A program made the position numbers and the translations under genes. A stretch of 64,000 bases of DNA from TMED14 sp002378565 (GTDB taxonomy: Bacteria; Bacteroidota; Bacteroidia; Flavobacteriales; Schleiferiaceae), in the NCBI GenBank assembly GCA_943846715.1, contig OX044356.1:124001-188000 (forward strand), given 5' to 3'. Of the stretch, positions 50,420 through 58,228 are shown one piece after another (within the stretch, counting starts at the first letter, position 1; every line of letters starts with the position of its first letter). Under the pieces are notes generated by a model that worked only from the letters and a program-made list of their open reading frames with translations, did no database searches and was not told the origin of the DNA.

Positions 50420-51328
50420 ATGAGTAAAATAAAGCCAACTCTAGTCGTGTTAGCCGCAGGAATGGGTAGCCGTTACGGAGGATTGAAGCAATTAGATACA
50501 TTCACTGAGAGCGGAGCAACGATCATTGACTTTTCAATTTATGATGCGCTGGATGCTGGGTTTGAGCAGATCATATTTATCATCAGAAGACGTTTTGAAA
50601 AAGAATTTAAAGCTCTTTTTAGCAAAAAGCTAGAAGGAAGAGCACAAGTTGATTATGTGTTTCAAGAAATTGACGATGTTCCAGAAAAATACCAGAATTC
50701 GGAAAGAACAAAACCTTGGGGAACGGCTCACGCACTTCTAATGGCAAAAGATGTTTTGAAGGACAATTTTGCTGTAATCAATGCAGATGATTTTTACGGT
50801 AAGGAAGCTTTTAGCCTAATGGCAGACACTTTAAGAAAAACAGATAGAGAGTCATACCATTTTACTATGATTGCCTATTCTCTGAAGAACACAGTCTCAG
50901 AACATGGATTTGTATCTAGAGGAGAATGCCAAGTCAATGATTCAGGTTTTCTGACGGATGTGATAGAAAGGGTTCATATTGAAAAGGTAGATGGTCAATT
51001 AATAAGGAAAGACGAGGATGGCAAGTTGGTCCCAATTGATGAAAACACGGTAGTTTCAATGAATTTTTGGGGTTTTACACTAAAGTATTTTGAATTTGCA
51101 GATCAGCTTTTTGAGAAGTTTTTAGAAAAAAATAAAGAGAACATCAAGGCTGAATTCTATATTCCATTGGTAGTCAGTGAAACCTTGAAATCGGGAAAAT
51201 CAACCGTTGAGGTTCTAAAATCAAATGCAAAATGGTTTGGAGTTACCTATAAAGAGGACAAGGCGATGGTGAGTAAGGGAATTGATCGTCTATTAAAGAA
51301 GAATGTATACCCATCTAAACTTTGGTGA
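50420..51328 (+). CDS. Sugar-phosphate nucleotidyltransferase
   Basis: This 302-residue protein of the NTP_transferase family has the nucleotide-binding loop VLAAGMGSRYGGLKQLD (about 9-25) and the metal-binding FAVINADDFYG (about 115-125). These are the marks of enzymes that join a sugar 1-phosphate to an NTP. It is followed one base later by a kinase that would make a sugar 1-phosphate and then by a sugar importer. The three therefore look like a salvage pathway from free amino sugar to nucleotide sugar, similar in logic to AmgK-MurU or NahK pathways. The true substrate is inferred only. Confidence 0.8.
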   Translation: MSKIKPTLVVLAAGMGSRYGGLKQLDTFTESGATIIDFSIYDALDAGFEQIIFIIRRRFEKEFKALFSKKLEGRAQVDYVFQEIDDVPEKYQNSERTKPWGTAHALLMAKDVLKDNFAVINADDFYGKEAFSLMADTLRKTDRESYHFTMIAYSLKNTVSEHGFVSRGECQVNDSGFLTDVIERVHIEKVDGQLIRKDEDGKLVPIDENTVVSMNFWGFTLKYFEFADQLFEKFLEKNKENIKAEFYIPLVVSETLKSGKSTVEVLKSNAKWFGVTYKEDKAMVSKGIDRLLKKNVYPSKLW

Positions 51329-51329
51329 A

Positions 51330-52415
51330 ATGGATATTCAACAATTAAAAGAGGCATTCAAGCAGTTTGACCATAAGTCAAATTATGCTTCACATAAGGA
51401 ATTAGCATCGGGTCATATTAACGACACTTTCTTAATAGCAACAGATAGGAATCAATTTTTTGTACTACAAAAAATAAACCATGGTGTTTTTAAGGATGTG
51501 CCAGGTCTTGTCAATAACAAAGTCAATGTAAGTAAACACCTTTTAGAAAAATTAAAACATTTATCTAAGCGCGAATTAAAACGCAGGGTCTTGTGTTTTG
51601 TGCCTGCAATAGATAATAAATCGTATTACCTAGATCCAAACGGAAATTATTGGAACATGATGGTTTACATTGATGACAGTATAACCTTTGAGACGGTATT
51701 CAATGAAAATATCGCTTATGAAGGAGGAAAATTAATTGGTGATTTTTTAAACTTGACCGGAGATTTTGATACGTCACAATTGATTGAAGTGATTCCTAAA
51801 TTTCATGACATGTCCTTTCGATTCTTGCAATTTGAAGAGTCTTTAGAAGTCGCGACAGATGAAAGACTGCAATTAGCGAAGCAATGCATAGATTCTGTTT
51901 GGGGCTTAAAAGACGAAATGCATACCATTCAAAGATTAAAGGAATCGGGTCAAATAAAAATCAGGGTTACCCATAACGACACTAAAATTTCCAATGTGCT
52001 GTTTGACGCAAACAATAAGGGCCTTTGTGTCATTGATACGGACACTATCATGCCTGGAATCGTACACTATGATTTTGGAGATGCAATACGAACAATTTGC
52101 AATACTGCTGCTGAGGATGAAAAGGATTTGAGTAAAGTGAGTTTCAATCTTTCATACTACAAAGCATATGTTCGGGGCTTTTTAGAAGAAGTTGAATCAG
52201 AATTAACGCCTGTTGCAATTAAACATCTTCCATTGGGCGTTAAAACAATGATCTTTATTATGGCCCTTCGTTTTTTAACCGACTTTTTAAACGGAGATAC
52301 TTATTATAAAACAGCGTATTCAAACCATAACTTGGATCGATCTAAAAATCAATTCAAATTGATTGAAAGCTTGATGGAGAATTTTGATCAAATGGAAATT
52401 TCAAGTACAGAATAA
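51330..52415 (+). CDS. Aminoglycoside-phosphotransferase-fold kinase, N-acetylhexosamine 1-kinase (NahK)-like
   Basis: This 361-residue protein has an APH-type kinase fold. The catalytic and metal motifs RVTHNDTKISNVLFD (about 219-233) and CVIDTDTIMPGIVHYDFGDAIR (about 238-259) are very close in form to N-acetylhexosamine 1-kinases. The N-terminal lobe contains GHINDTFLI and FFVLQKIN. The likely reaction is anomeric phosphorylation of GlcNAc, GalNAc or a related sugar. The ATG at 51330 is preferred to an in-frame ATG at 51303, which overlaps the upstream gene by 26 bases. AT-rich composition is shared with both neighbours. Confidence 0.82.
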   Translation: MDIQQLKEAFKQFDHKSNYASHKELASGHINDTFLIATDRNQFFVLQKINHGVFKDVPGLVNNKVNVSKHLLEKLKHLSKRELKRRVLCFVPAIDNKSYYLDPNGNYWNMMVYIDDSITFETVFNENIAYEGGKLIGDFLNLTGDFDTSQLIEVIPKFHDMSFRFLQFEESLEVATDERLQLAKQCIDSVWGLKDEMHTIQRLKESGQIKIRVTHNDTKISNVLFDANNKGLCVIDTDTIMPGIVHYDFGDAIRTICNTAAEDEKDLSKVSFNLSYYKAYVRGFLEEVESELTPVAIKHLPLGVKTMIFIMALRFLTDFLNGDTYYKTAYSNHNLDRSKNQFKLIESLMENFDQMEISSTE

Positions 52416-52505
52416 AAAAATTACAACGTTGCATGTTGTTGGTGAATCTCCGGAAGAAGCCATTGCATTGTCGTCACGAATAAACCACCTAACAGTCAAT
52501 TACAC

Positions 52506-53816
52506 ATGTCACAAACTAAACCAAGTAACTTAGTAGCTATTGCAATTATAGCGGGCTTATTCTTCATTTTTGGATTTGTCACATGGATCAATGGTGCGTT
52601 GATTCCGTTCATGAAGACCATCAATGAACTAACAGATGCACAATCCTATTTAGTGGCCTCAGCATCCTATATTTCATTTGTTGTAATGGCTTTGCCAGCT
52701 TCATATATCTTAAATAAAATAGGCTACAGAAGCGGAATGGCCTTGGGCTTATTTATCATGGCAATTGGCGCTTTGGTGTTTATTCCAGCGGCGGAAGCAA
52801 GAACCTATTGGGTCTTTTTAACAGGCATTTTCATACAAGGAGTTGGTATGACCATTTTGCAAACGGCAGCGAACCCTTATATCACCATACTAGGCCCAAT
52901 TGAAAGTGGGGCTAAGCGTATTGCCATTATGGGAATCGCAAATAAAACTGCAGGGGCATTGGGTTCGTTAATATTTGGTGCCTTGCTGCTATCGGGAATT
53001 GATGAAGTAAAGGAAAAATTAGGAACGGTTTCTTTGGAAGAGAAGAATCAATTATTAGACAGCATGGCTGACAGTGTATTTGTGCCTTATTTGGTTATGG
53101 CACTTGTATTGTTGGTTTTAGGTTTGCTAATTAGAAAAGCACCGCTTCCAAATGTAGAAGCGAAGCCGTTAGAGGAAGCCAATGAAGGAGAGGACTCTAA
53201 AACAAGTATTTTCCAGTTTCCACATTTGTGGTTAGGGGTCCTGACGTTATTTGTTTACGTAGGCGCTGAGGTGATTGCTGGAGATACAATCATTGCCTAT
53301 GGGATTTCCTTAGGAATTCCAGCAGAAGACGCAAAATTCTTTACGACACTTACCCTGATGGCCATGGTAGTAACCTATGCAGCAGGTGTCTTTTTAATAC
53401 CAAAATATATTAAACAGGGAACAGCGCTAATACTTAGTGCGATATCAGGAATAATCCTTAGTGTTTGCATATTAATGACTACAGGGTTGACGTCTGTTTT
53501 GTTTGTGGCAGCCTTAGGCATCTCTAATGCACTCGTCTGGCCAGCAGTTTGGCCTTTGACATTAGATGGCCTGGGTAAATTCACGAAGACAGCATCTGCC
53601 TTGTTGATTATGGCAATCTCTGGAGGGGCCATAATACCCCCATTGTACGGAAGGTTAGTGGATTCAAATAAACTTGAATTGATTGCGTCTGGAGTGAGTG
53701 AAGCAGAAGCATTATCAACAAGCTCAACAGGCAGTTATTGGATTTTAATTCCGTGTTATGTCATCATATTATACTTTGCCTTATGGGGAAGGAAATTGGG
53801 TAGAAAAAAGCAATAA
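52506..53816 (+). CDS. FucP/NagP-type sugar:H+ symporter (FGHS family MFS)
   Basis: This 436-residue inner-membrane protein has about twelve helices. FIFGFVTWINGALIPFMKTINELTDAQSYLV near the N-terminus and QTAANPYITILGP in helix 4-5 are signatures of the fucose-galactose-glucose-N-acetylglucosamine symporter family. With the preceding kinase and nucleotidyltransferase it probably imports the amino sugar they process. There are 90 bases between kinase and transporter without a confident gene. Confidence 0.87.
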   Translation: MSQTKPSNLVAIAIIAGLFFIFGFVTWINGALIPFMKTINELTDAQSYLVASASYISFVVMALPASYILNKIGYRSGMALGLFIMAIGALVFIPAAEARTYWVFLTGIFIQGVGMTILQTAANPYITILGPIESGAKRIAIMGIANKTAGALGSLIFGALLLSGIDEVKEKLGTVSLEEKNQLLDSMADSVFVPYLVMALVLLVLGLLIRKAPLPNVEAKPLEEANEGEDSKTSIFQFPHLWLGVLTLFVYVGAEVIAGDTIIAYGISLGIPAEDAKFFTTLTLMAMVVTYAAGVFLIPKYIKQGTALILSAISGIILSVCILMTTGLTSVLFVAALGISNALVWPAVWPLTLDGLGKFTKTASALLIMAISGGAIIPPLYGRLVDSNKLELIASGVSEAEALSTSSTGSYWILIPCYVIILYFALWGRKLGRKKQ

Positions 53817-53817
53817 A

Positions 53818-54188
53818 ATGAAAAAAGCAGTAACGCTGTTTCTTTTAGTAACCTCTGTTGTGTTTTTATCACGATGTGACGATCCAGTTATCACTCCAGG
53901 TTCAGCAATAGTCCAGGCTGAATTGATTGAGGCTGAGTTAGGCCCGATACCAACTTTTATTGGTGAAGATGGCACATTGATCTGCCAGGAAACAACTGTT
54001 TAGGCTGCCATAGGTTAAGTAACATCAATGCTTGGAACTTTGCAAACAATACGGATTGGAATTTGCACATGCCCCCGGGTAATCCTGTAAGTATGGCTTC
54101 AGACTAGCAGGCTATAAAAGATTATATACAGAATTTAGGTAACGCCAAGATTGATCCCCATGGTGTAGATGTGCCAGAGTGTAATTGA
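53818..54188 (+). pseudogene. Frameshifted small cytochrome-c-like lipoprotein gene
   Basis: The first 61 codons encode a lipoprotein signal (MKKAVTLFLLVTSVVFLSRC) and the segment FIGEDGTLICQETT, ending at a TAG (54001-54003). In the next frame, without a gap, translation continues GNNCLGCHRLSNINAWN...LHMPPGNP, which contains a haem-binding CxxCH. It then meets another in-frame TAG at 54105-54107 and resumes QAIKDYIQNLGN...VPECN to a TGA at 54186. A one-base frameshift near 53985-53996 and one nonsense codon would restore a protein of about 123 residues. Two lesions make a sequencing error unlikely but not impossible. Confidence 0.65.
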
Positions 54189-54412
54189 GAGGACTCAGTT
54201 ACCACACAATAAAGCATATTAGTTGTTTTTCATGTTGCCACTCTACGCAAAGGCCCTGTTATCAGTCTTATTTTCCCAATTTATTATTACATTGGACATG
54301 TTTAAATCTTGCTGGTTAGAAGATTGATGAGCCAATCTCATCACGAACAGCATTTAGTTTAATAGGTAGCATTGATTAGGTAACCGCTATGGTCATATTA
54401 AAAATAATTAAA

Positions 54413-56290
54413 ATGAAAAACTTAAATAGAGTTAAATCATCAGGAATAATCATTCTTGGGATATGTACATTAATCTTTTCATCTTGTTCAAGTTCGCCAG
54501 AGAGCTTAGAAGCAATACCAAAAGAAACAAATATTGTTTCTGTAATTGATATTTATTCGATTATACAAAAAGGGAAGTTGCAAGAAATAACTGAATTAAA
54601 GAGTTTCACAAAATTTAAAAGAGTGATTAAAGAGGAATCTAAAAAACTCTCTAAAATAATTAATAATGTAACTGAAGACCCTGCAATGTCAGGTGTAAAC
54701 TTCAAGTCTGACATGTTTGCATACTACATAAACGAAGGAGAGGACGAGAGATTTATGTGTTTTTCTATAGAATTAAGAGATAAGGAAAAGTTTGCTGAAT
54801 TTCTAGATGATGCGCTGGAAGAATTAGACGACCAACTGGGCATTAGTTGTGATATAGAAAAATATAAAAATTACAATGAGGCATCAATTGGAGATCAAAT
54901 TATAATTGGTTGGGATGAAGACAAGGCTATTTTATTAATTGCAGAAAATTATGAAAGCCGAAAAAGTTTGGATTCAGAAATCGAAATATTAATGGATTTA
55001 CAAGAAGAAGATCAAATTACTGCAAATGCTGAATTCAGTAAATTTTATGAGGGCAAAAAGGATCTTAGTGTTTGGTTTTCAACCAACCTATTTGAAGATG
55101 ATTATAGTTTCAGGGAAATCCAAAAAGAAATTGATTATGATCTTGCTGATAATTATATATCATCATATTTAAATTTTGGAGATGATAACATTTCGTTACT
55201 AACTCAAATCACACCAAACAGCGAAATTCAAGAATTAATGAACGAAAATGATGTATGGGACAATTCATTTAACGGTCAATTACTTAATTACTTTCCAAAA
55301 ACGAGCTACGCAACTGCGGGTATATCAATAGATCCCATGTCTTATTATAATATAATTAAACAAGATGACAACTTCAGCCAAATGCAATCGGAGTTAGAAA
55401 CAGAATGGGAATTAGATTTAAAAGATTTGTTTGAAAGCATTAACGGCAATGCTGTTTATAGCATTTTTGGATTTGAAGACATCGAATATACTTATATGGA
55501 ATTTGGCCCATTTTTTAATGAAGATATAGCTAGTGAACTAAGTCAAAAGTATGCAATAAACTTATCGGGCTATATATCACCAGAAGATAGGGAGCTATTA
55601 AATCAGGGATTTGCAGTGAAATCTACCGAGTACGGTTACCACATTAGCATAAAAAATATGTTAGACTCCGGAGGAACTGTAGAGTCGGCTATTGCAAATA
55701 ATAGTTTAATTACTTGGTATTCAGGCGGTATTGATTATGGCTATGTTGATGAAACCACGATTGAAGAACTTCTGCCTTTAATGGGATTCGCTTTTGATAT
55801 CAACGGAAATAAAATGATTAAAAAGTTAATTGACAAAATCCCAGAAGATGAAATAACCGATCATAATGGATACTATGAGTTTTCATTTGATAATAGATAC
55901 CCTGCATATTTTGCCTTTAATGAAAGTGTTTGTTTTCTAACGAATGATAGAAAAAGCATAAAATCGTTTAAAAAAGGAGGATATAGCTCTGATAATTTGG
56001 CGAGCTCAGATATAAGCTCCGATATATTAAAAAGTGATATGTATACATTTTTAAATCTAAGTTATAATGAATACCCAAATGAAATAAAGAAGAATATTAA
56101 AGGGGATCTGCCCTATTCTGAATCAAAGATATTTGATATCTTGACTGATTTTTCCAAAAGTTTTGAATTAAAATTAGCTGATAAATATTCGGTTGAAATG
56201 GTTTTAAATACGGCAGACAATGGGAGCAATAGTTTAAGCTCAATCATTACTATGATTGATAAAAGTTACAAACACTTTTTGTCGATGTAA
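54413..56290 (+). CDS. Large lipoprotein, DUF4836-like, partner of an ABC transporter
   Basis: This 625-residue protein has a lipoprotein signal peptide (IIILGICTLIFSSCSSSPE, Cys near residue 26). It is rich in Asp, Glu, Ser and Ile, with no membrane helix after the signal. The overall pattern (IPKETNIVSVIDIYSIIQKGKLQEI..., MFAYYINEGEDERFMCFSIELRDKEKFAEFLDD) resembles DUF4836 proteins of Bacteroidota, whose function is not established. It is four bases upstream of an ABC ATPase gene, which in turn overlaps a permease gene, so the three are one operon. It is strongly AT-rich. I choose the ATG at 54413 because it gives a standard signal peptide. Confidence 0.7.
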   Translation: MKNLNRVKSSGIIILGICTLIFSSCSSSPESLEAIPKETNIVSVIDIYSIIQKGKLQEITELKSFTKFKRVIKEESKKLSKIINNVTEDPAMSGVNFKSDMFAYYINEGEDERFMCFSIELRDKEKFAEFLDDALEELDDQLGISCDIEKYKNYNEASIGDQIIIGWDEDKAILLIAENYESRKSLDSEIEILMDLQEEDQITANAEFSKFYEGKKDLSVWFSTNLFEDDYSFREIQKEIDYDLADNYISSYLNFGDDNISLLTQITPNSEIQELMNENDVWDNSFNGQLLNYFPKTSYATAGISIDPMSYYNIIKQDDNFSQMQSELETEWELDLKDLFESINGNAVYSIFGFEDIEYTYMEFGPFFNEDIASELSQKYAINLSGYISPEDRELLNQGFAVKSTEYGYHISIKNMLDSGGTVESAIANNSLITWYSGGIDYGYVDETTIEELLPLMGFAFDINGNKMIKKLIDKIPEDEITDHNGYYEFSFDNRYPAYFAFNESVCFLTNDRKSIKSFKKGGYSSDNLASSDISSDILKSDMYTFLNLSYNEYPNEIKKNIKGDLPYSESKIFDILTDFSKSFELKLADKYSVEMVLNTADNGSNSLSSIITMIDKSYKHFLSM

Positions 56291-56294
56291 CCCT

Positions 56295-56927
56295 ATGTCT
56301 ATAGAGTTAAATCATATCAAGCCAACCTATATGTCGGATGTTGAAATCTCAACATCTGACGTGTATTTGCAAAAGAGTGTGTTGTTTGAGAAAGGAAAGA
56401 CATATCTAATTGTAGCAAATTCAGGTAAAGGAAAATCTTCTATTTTAAATTTTATATATGGCAGCAATACAAATTATCTAGGGAGTATTACTTACTCGTC
56501 TGACATAATTGAAGACAGTATTTTGAATCTAAGGAAAACAGTTCTAAGTTATGTCTTCCAAGATTTCAAATTATTTCCAGAGCTAACGGTTTTTGAGAAC
56601 ATTTGCATTAAAAACGATTTAACAAATCATAGGACAACCCCTGAGATTCACAGATTTTTAAGAAAATTAAATTTACAGAATAGGACTCATGCATTAGTAT
56701 CCAGTTTATCGTTAGGAGAAAAACAGCGAGTAGCTATTATAAGGGCCTTATGCCAGCCTTTTAAGTTTTTACTTATGGATGAACCATTTAGCCATTTAGA
56801 TGATTGGAACATTAAAATCACATCAAGAATAATTGAGGAAGAGTTATATTCAAATAATGCTAGTCTAATCCTAACTTCATTGGGAAGTGAGTACTTATTT
56901 GATTATGACAAGGTATTTAATCTATGA
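56295..56927 (+). CDS. ABC transporter ATPase (LolD/MacB-like) with non-standard motifs
   Basis: This 210-residue stand-alone ATPase carries a Walker A loop ANSGKGKSS (about 37-45), a Q-loop in YVFQDFKLFPELTVFENI, a signature SLSLGEKQRVAI and Walker B FKFLLMDEPFSHLDD. The signature has L in place of the first G of LSGGQ. The position of the switch His reads LILTSLGSEY, without His. The architecture is that of LolD, MacB and FtsE, which drive FtsX-like permeases. The downstream permease gene overlaps its stop (ATGA). The unusual switch region may mean altered ATPase control. Confidence 0.82.
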   Translation: MSIELNHIKPTYMSDVEISTSDVYLQKSVLFEKGKTYLIVANSGKGKSSILNFIYGSNTNYLGSITYSSDIIEDSILNLRKTVLSYVFQDFKLFPELTVFENICIKNDLTNHRTTPEIHRFLRKLNLQNRTHALVSSLSLGEKQRVAIIRALCQPFKFLLMDEPFSHLDDWNIKITSRIIEEELYSNNASLILTSLGSEYLFDYDKVFNL

Positions 56928-58114
56928 AACTCCTTGTTAAGCTACAAAGAAAAACACTCAGCCTTTCACAGATTATAGGCTATGGTTTAACCTTGTTTAT
57001 TGGGACTGTTATAATAATTTCGACCGTTCAATTATTTATAGATACTCAGAATATATTAAAGAACGAAACTGATGTATTTAAAGCTAATACTCTAGTCATT
57101 AGTAAAAAGGTATCGATCTTTAAGACCTTTGATAAAAAGAGAATTTACTTTAGTTCAGAAGAATTAAAAGATCTTAGAAATCAAGATTTTGCTTCTGGTG
57201 TGTCAATATTTAATAATGCAAATTTTAAGGTTAAAGCTTTTAACGATGAAGCTGAAAATTTGCCTATATACTATACAGATTTATTTTTTGAGAGTATCCC
57301 TGATAAACATTTAGATGTTTATTCAGATGAATGGGTGTGGGATTCATCAGAGAGTTTCATACCAATAATAATACCTGAGAGCTATGTAAAACTATATAAC
57401 TTTGGTTTTGCTGAAAGTCAAGGGTTGCCAGTTTTTTCAAATAATACAATCTCAGAGATAGAATTTAATATAGAAATATCAGGAAATAGAACAAAACAAC
57501 ATTTTAGAAGTAAGATAGTTGGGTTTTCAAATAAAGTTAATTCAATATTAGTCCCGGAAATATTTTTAAAGTGGGCGAATAATAAATTTGGTAGAGAAAA
57601 GAAAAATAATACAAGTAGAATTTTACTTGAGCTATCCGAGCCTTCTAGTGACGAGTTATTAAAATATATTAATGAACATAATTTATCTGTAAATCAAGAT
57701 GAGTTAAATTCAAATAAACTAATCTATATATTTAAATCTTTATTGTATTTTATAATAACTATTGCCATGATAATAATCTTTTTATCTGTTTCATCTATAG
57801 TATTAAGCTTTTTTAATGTCATTCAAAAGAATAAGGAAGTGGTATTGAATCTGCACAACATAGGATATAATCATTTCAAAATATCTTCATTTTACCAGAT
57901 TTTAATTAGCACTATAACTGTATTTATTATTTTTGGATCTATTATGGCAAGCAATTTTTTAAGAGACATATACTTGATTCAGTTTCATTATTTATTTAGT
58001 GAATTTACGAACGCTAATTTTGTAGTTTTAATTGGGTTAGTGTTATTATTTCCCCAATTAATCCTGTTTAATTATTTAATTTACAGAAAGATAAATAATA
58101 TATTAAACAATTAA
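56924..58114 (+). CDS. FtsX/MacB-like ABC permease
   Basis: This 396-residue membrane protein has one N-terminal helix (about 17-38), an extracytoplasmic domain of about 220 residues, and three C-terminal helices (about 272-300, 322-345, 365-386). This is the 1+3 layout of type VII mechanotransmission permeases (MacB, LolC/E, FtsX). Sequence similarity to named members is low. It is translated with the ATPase through an ATGA overlap. Together with the lipoprotein it may extract, pull or signal to something in the outer envelope rather than move a small solute. Confidence 0.8.
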   Translation: MKLLVKLQRKTLSLSQIIGYGLTLFIGTVIIISTVQLFIDTQNILKNETDVFKANTLVISKKVSIFKTFDKKRIYFSSEELKDLRNQDFASGVSIFNNANFKVKAFNDEAENLPIYYTDLFFESIPDKHLDVYSDEWVWDSSESFIPIIIPESYVKLYNFGFAESQGLPVFSNNTISEIEFNIEISGNRTKQHFRSKIVGFSNKVNSILVPEIFLKWANNKFGREKKNNTSRILLELSEPSSDELLKYINEHNLSVNQDELNSNKLIYIFKSLLYFIITIAMIIIFLSVSSIVLSFFNVIQKNKEVVLNLHNIGYNHFKISSFYQILISTITVFIIFGSIMASNFLRDIYLIQFHYLFSEFTNANFVVLIGLVLLFPQLILFNYLIYRKINNILNN

Positions 58115-58194
58115 TTATAGATCAACCAGATTTTTCATGAAGTCAAGTGTAGCTGAACTGAAGGAGTATATACCTTCAATTGTGTATTAAAATA

Positions 58195-58222
58195 ACAAAG
58201 GCCTTTGCCGAGGCTTTATAAG
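58195..58222. terminator. Weak hairpin between converging genes
   Basis: AAAG-G-CCT and AGGCTTT around 58197-58217 can pair with one bulge between the permease gene and the converging unknown gene. The T-run is poor in both directions, so the call is tentative. Confidence 0.3.
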
Positions 58223-58228
58223 ATAGCA

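Noticed and set aside
52416..52505. Open frame between the NahK-like kinase and the NagP-like porter (LHVVGESPEEAIALSSRI)
   Set aside because: It looks faintly coding and could be a relic, but it has no start codon, is only about 30 codons long and matches nothing I recognise.
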